DNA of 7,652 nt from NCBI GenBank assembly GCA_002292895.1, contig DBCE01000186.1:8171-15822 (forward strand). The letters run 5' to 3'. Below are positions 6,285-7,652 of the stretch, piece by piece. The DNA is from Phycisphaerales bacterium UBA966. Its GTDB lineage: Bacteria; Planctomycetota; Phycisphaerae; Phycisphaerales; SM1A02. Both the position numbers and the translations under genes were made by a program. Each line of letters starts with the position of its first letter. Position 1 is the stretch's first letter. The notes beneath the pieces were generated by a model, which worked only from the letters and a program-made list of their open reading frames with translations, was not told the origin of the DNA and did no database searches.

Positions 6285-7147
6285 GCGTTAGTAATCCACG
6301 GTGGCGCATGCCCATTCCAATGCAATAGATTGGCTTCGGGAACATCAACACGCAAACGTTCAAGGGTTCCGTCATCCCAACCATGACAATTCCGAACGGC
6401 GCGCGTGTGCTTGACGCACATATTCCACGCCCAGGTATCGACCACGCGGTGCTCGAGCCCGCAAAGCTGAATTGCCCAAATGAGCGCACCTTGATCCCAC
6501 CACGAAATCGACTCCGCCACTCGATGATCAGCACAGGCAGCACGAACCGCTGTCATGTACGCGTCAAGCGCCGCGCGATCACTCTCCCGGGAGAGGTCCC
6601 ACCCCGATACGCCAGCATTAATCCGAGGCTCCAGGGGATTGAACGTCCTGGCAATCGGCAACAACTTGTAGAGCATGGGCTTGTTTGGCGTCACCTGCGG
6701 TGCAAAGTTCTCTGGCGTAAACACAGGTCCATCATCAAGCAACGAGAACAAGTCGCGCAGATTGCGCAGCACCACGATGTCACTATCCACCCAGAACACC
6801 CGCTGGAACGGACTGGCGGCAATGAGAAATGGGCACGCCCAAATGGGCCAAACACGCTTGCCAGGTTTCGCCAGCGGGCCGGCACCGGCAAACGCGCGCC
6901 GCACTGCCGCCATGTCAGCGGTATCAGGTAGTGGCAGGATGGATAGATTGGAACACTTCGTACGCGCTTGTTCAATCTCTTCCGGCGTGAGCCCAAGATC
7001 AAAGCACGCCACCGGCACATCGCAACTTTCCTGCACCGATTGGCAAAGCAATTTCAGACCAGGCAAATACCGGCTGTCGGCAAGGGTGACGATGCCGATG
7101 TCGCTTCGCTGCTGGGCACCGATCGTGCCGTGAACGGCATCACCCAT
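6281..7147 (-). CDS. GT8-like glycosyltransferase
   Basis: This 288-residue protein has the marks of a retaining GT-A transferase of the GT8 (LgtC/glycogenin) type. It opens with DIGIVTLADSRYLPGLKLL (16-34), the strand and helix that start the nucleotide-binding fold. The DxD metal motif follows in VFWVDSDIVVLRNLRDLF (117-134), then RINAGVSGWDL (175-185) and WWDQGALIW (216-224). LLHWNGHAPPW (274-284) matches the C-terminal H-x2-G-x2-KPW element of the family, with Pro at the Lys position. There is no signal peptide or membrane helix. The start ATG at 7147 overlaps the ABC gene by eight bases and has a strong purine-rich ribosome binding site inside the ABC coding end. Clear GT8 motifs support the fold, while donor and acceptor remain unknown. 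In this context it probably adds a hexose to the lipid-linked glycan handled by the neighbouring flippase. Confidence 0.82.
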   Translation of the reverse strand: MGDAVHGTIGAQQRSDIGIVTLADSRYLPGLKLLCQSVQESCDVPVACFDLGLTPEEIEQARTKCSNLSILPLPDTADMAAVRRAFAGAGPLAKPGKRVWPIWACPFLIAASPFQRVFWVDSDIVVLRNLRDLFSLLDDGPVFTPENFAPQVTPNKPMLYKLLPIARTFNPLEPRINAGVSGWDLSRESDRAALDAYMTAVRAACADHRVAESISWWDQGALIWAIQLCGLEHRVVDTWAWNMCVKHTRAVRNCHGWDDGTLERLRVDVPEANLLHWNGHAPPWITNA

Positions 7148-7652
7148 GGGGTATCATCTCCTCCTGAACGGATCCGCCCTCGATGCGCAACACACGGTCG
7201 CAGCGCGCCACCGTTGCGGCTCGGTGCGCGATGACCACAATCGTCTTGCTGCCGTGTAGAGCGTCAATTGCCTCCATCACAGTTGCCTCCGTCTCGCCAT
7301 CGAGCGCGCTGGTGGCTTCATCAAGCACCAGTACCTCTGGATCGTGATAGAGCGCACGCGCAATTCCGATGCGCTGGCGCTGACCACCGGAGATTCGAAC
7401 CCCGCGCTCACCGACGACTGTGGCAAGACCATTTGGCAAAGCTGCCACAAATCCATCCAAATGAGCCAAGGAAATAGCCCTCGCTACTGCAGCGTCATCA
7501 ATTCGATCCTCCGCGATCCCGAACGCCACATTTCGCCTCACACTATCGTCCAAGAGATATATCACTTGCGGCACATATCCAATACGCCGCTGCCACCAAT
7601 CCATGCACGAAGCAATATCGGTCCCGCCAACGAGCACTCGCCCCGACCCGGG
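7140..7652 (-). CDS. ABC exporter/flippase ATPase C-terminal part, PglK-like (partial)
   Basis: The frame is open through the right edge, and the last 170 residues plus stop (TGA at 7142-7140) are visible. They form most of an ABC nucleotide-binding domain. Visible elements are the GRVLVGGTDI turn that normally follows Walker A, the Q-loop YVPQ (Gln29 of the visible part), the signature ISGGQRQRIGIARAL (87-101), Walker B VLVLDE (107-112), the D-loop SALD (115-118) and the H-loop IAHR (His143). Walker A and the membrane domain lie beyond the window. The run IYLLDDSVRRNVAFG and the signature region resemble PglK and related lipid-linked oligosaccharide flippases, but MsbA-like exporters share much of this, so the PglK label is tentative. 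It is the most upstream visible gene of a minus-strand unit and overlaps the GT8-like gene by eight bases. Its expected job is ATP-driven flipping of a glycolipid across the inner membrane. Confidence 0.88.
   Translation of the reverse strand, partial: PGSGRVLVGGTDIASCMDWWQRRIGYVPQVIYLLDDSVRRNVAFGIAEDRIDDAAVARAISLAHLDGFVAALPNGLATVVGERGVRISGGQRQRIGIARALYHDPEVLVLDEATSALDGETEATVMEAIDALHGSKTIVVIAHRAATVARCDRVLRIEGGSVQEEMIPHG
7158..7165 (-). promoter_or_regulatory. Strong ribosome binding site for the GT8-like gene
   Basis: AGGAGGAG on the minus strand lies ten bases before the ATG at 7147, inside the final codons of the ABC gene. It is the strongest Shine-Dalgarno match in the window and fixes this start. 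Confidence 0.7.

Noticed and set aside
6383..6931. A 182-codon open frame on the plus strand, opposite the GT8-like gene
   Set aside because: The composition is Arg and His rich without domains, and it lies fully opposite a gene with convincing DxD and WDQ motifs.
7647..7652. The window ends in CCCGGG
   Set aside because: The hexamer also occurs elsewhere in the window and is expected often in GC-rich DNA. There is no evidence that it marks a biological boundary.
1..7652. CRISPR arrays, tRNA or rRNA genes, insertion sequences and phage genes
   Set aside because: No regularly spaced repeats, tRNA-like folds, transposase motifs or terminal inverted repeats were seen. Coding sequence accounts for essentially the whole window.

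Overview
The window is a piece of a surface-glycan or glycoconjugate biosynthesis cluster from a bacterium, most likely a Gram-negative one. DNA is GC-rich (clearly above 50%), genes are packed tightly with stop/start overlaps, and almost every product is a glycosyltransferase, a glycan modifier or a flippase. The species cannot be named from this sequence. The Gram-negative reading rests on the PglK-like ABC ATPase, the ExoM-like and WcaL-like transferases and sigma70-like promoter elements.

Layout from left to right: (1) the end of a plus-strand membrane protein, probably the C-terminal part of a family 2 glycosyltransferase (1-336). (2) A minus-strand three-gene operon reading from 3575 down to 299: GT2 transferase with C-terminal membrane segments, WcaL-like GT4 transferase, and a sulfatase/alkaline-phosphatase-superfamily protein. 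(3) A 47-bp divergent intergenic region (3576-3622) with candidate promoters facing both ways. (4) A plus-strand pair of related ExoM-like GT2 transferases (3623-5498). (5) A minus-strand operon entering from beyond the right edge and ending at 5511: ABC flippase ATPase end, GT8-like transferase, and a SAM-dependent methyltransferase. There is no gene-free stretch longer than 47 bp.

How the genes may work together (inference): the GT2, GT4 and GT8 enzymes add sugars one after another to a carrier-linked oligosaccharide on the cytoplasmic face of the inner membrane. The methyltransferase and the sulfatase-like protein may decorate or trim it. The ABC protein would flip the lipid-linked product across the membrane. 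No Wzx, Wzy, ligase or nucleotide-sugar synthesis gene lies in the window.

The least understood member is the sulfatase-like protein at 299-1216. It has the metal-binding motifs of the superfamily, a Thr where sulfatases carry the formylglycine Cys, and no secretion signal. It resembles, from memory, the uncharacterised STM4013/SEN3800 hydrolase family. Nothing here proves a wholly new system.
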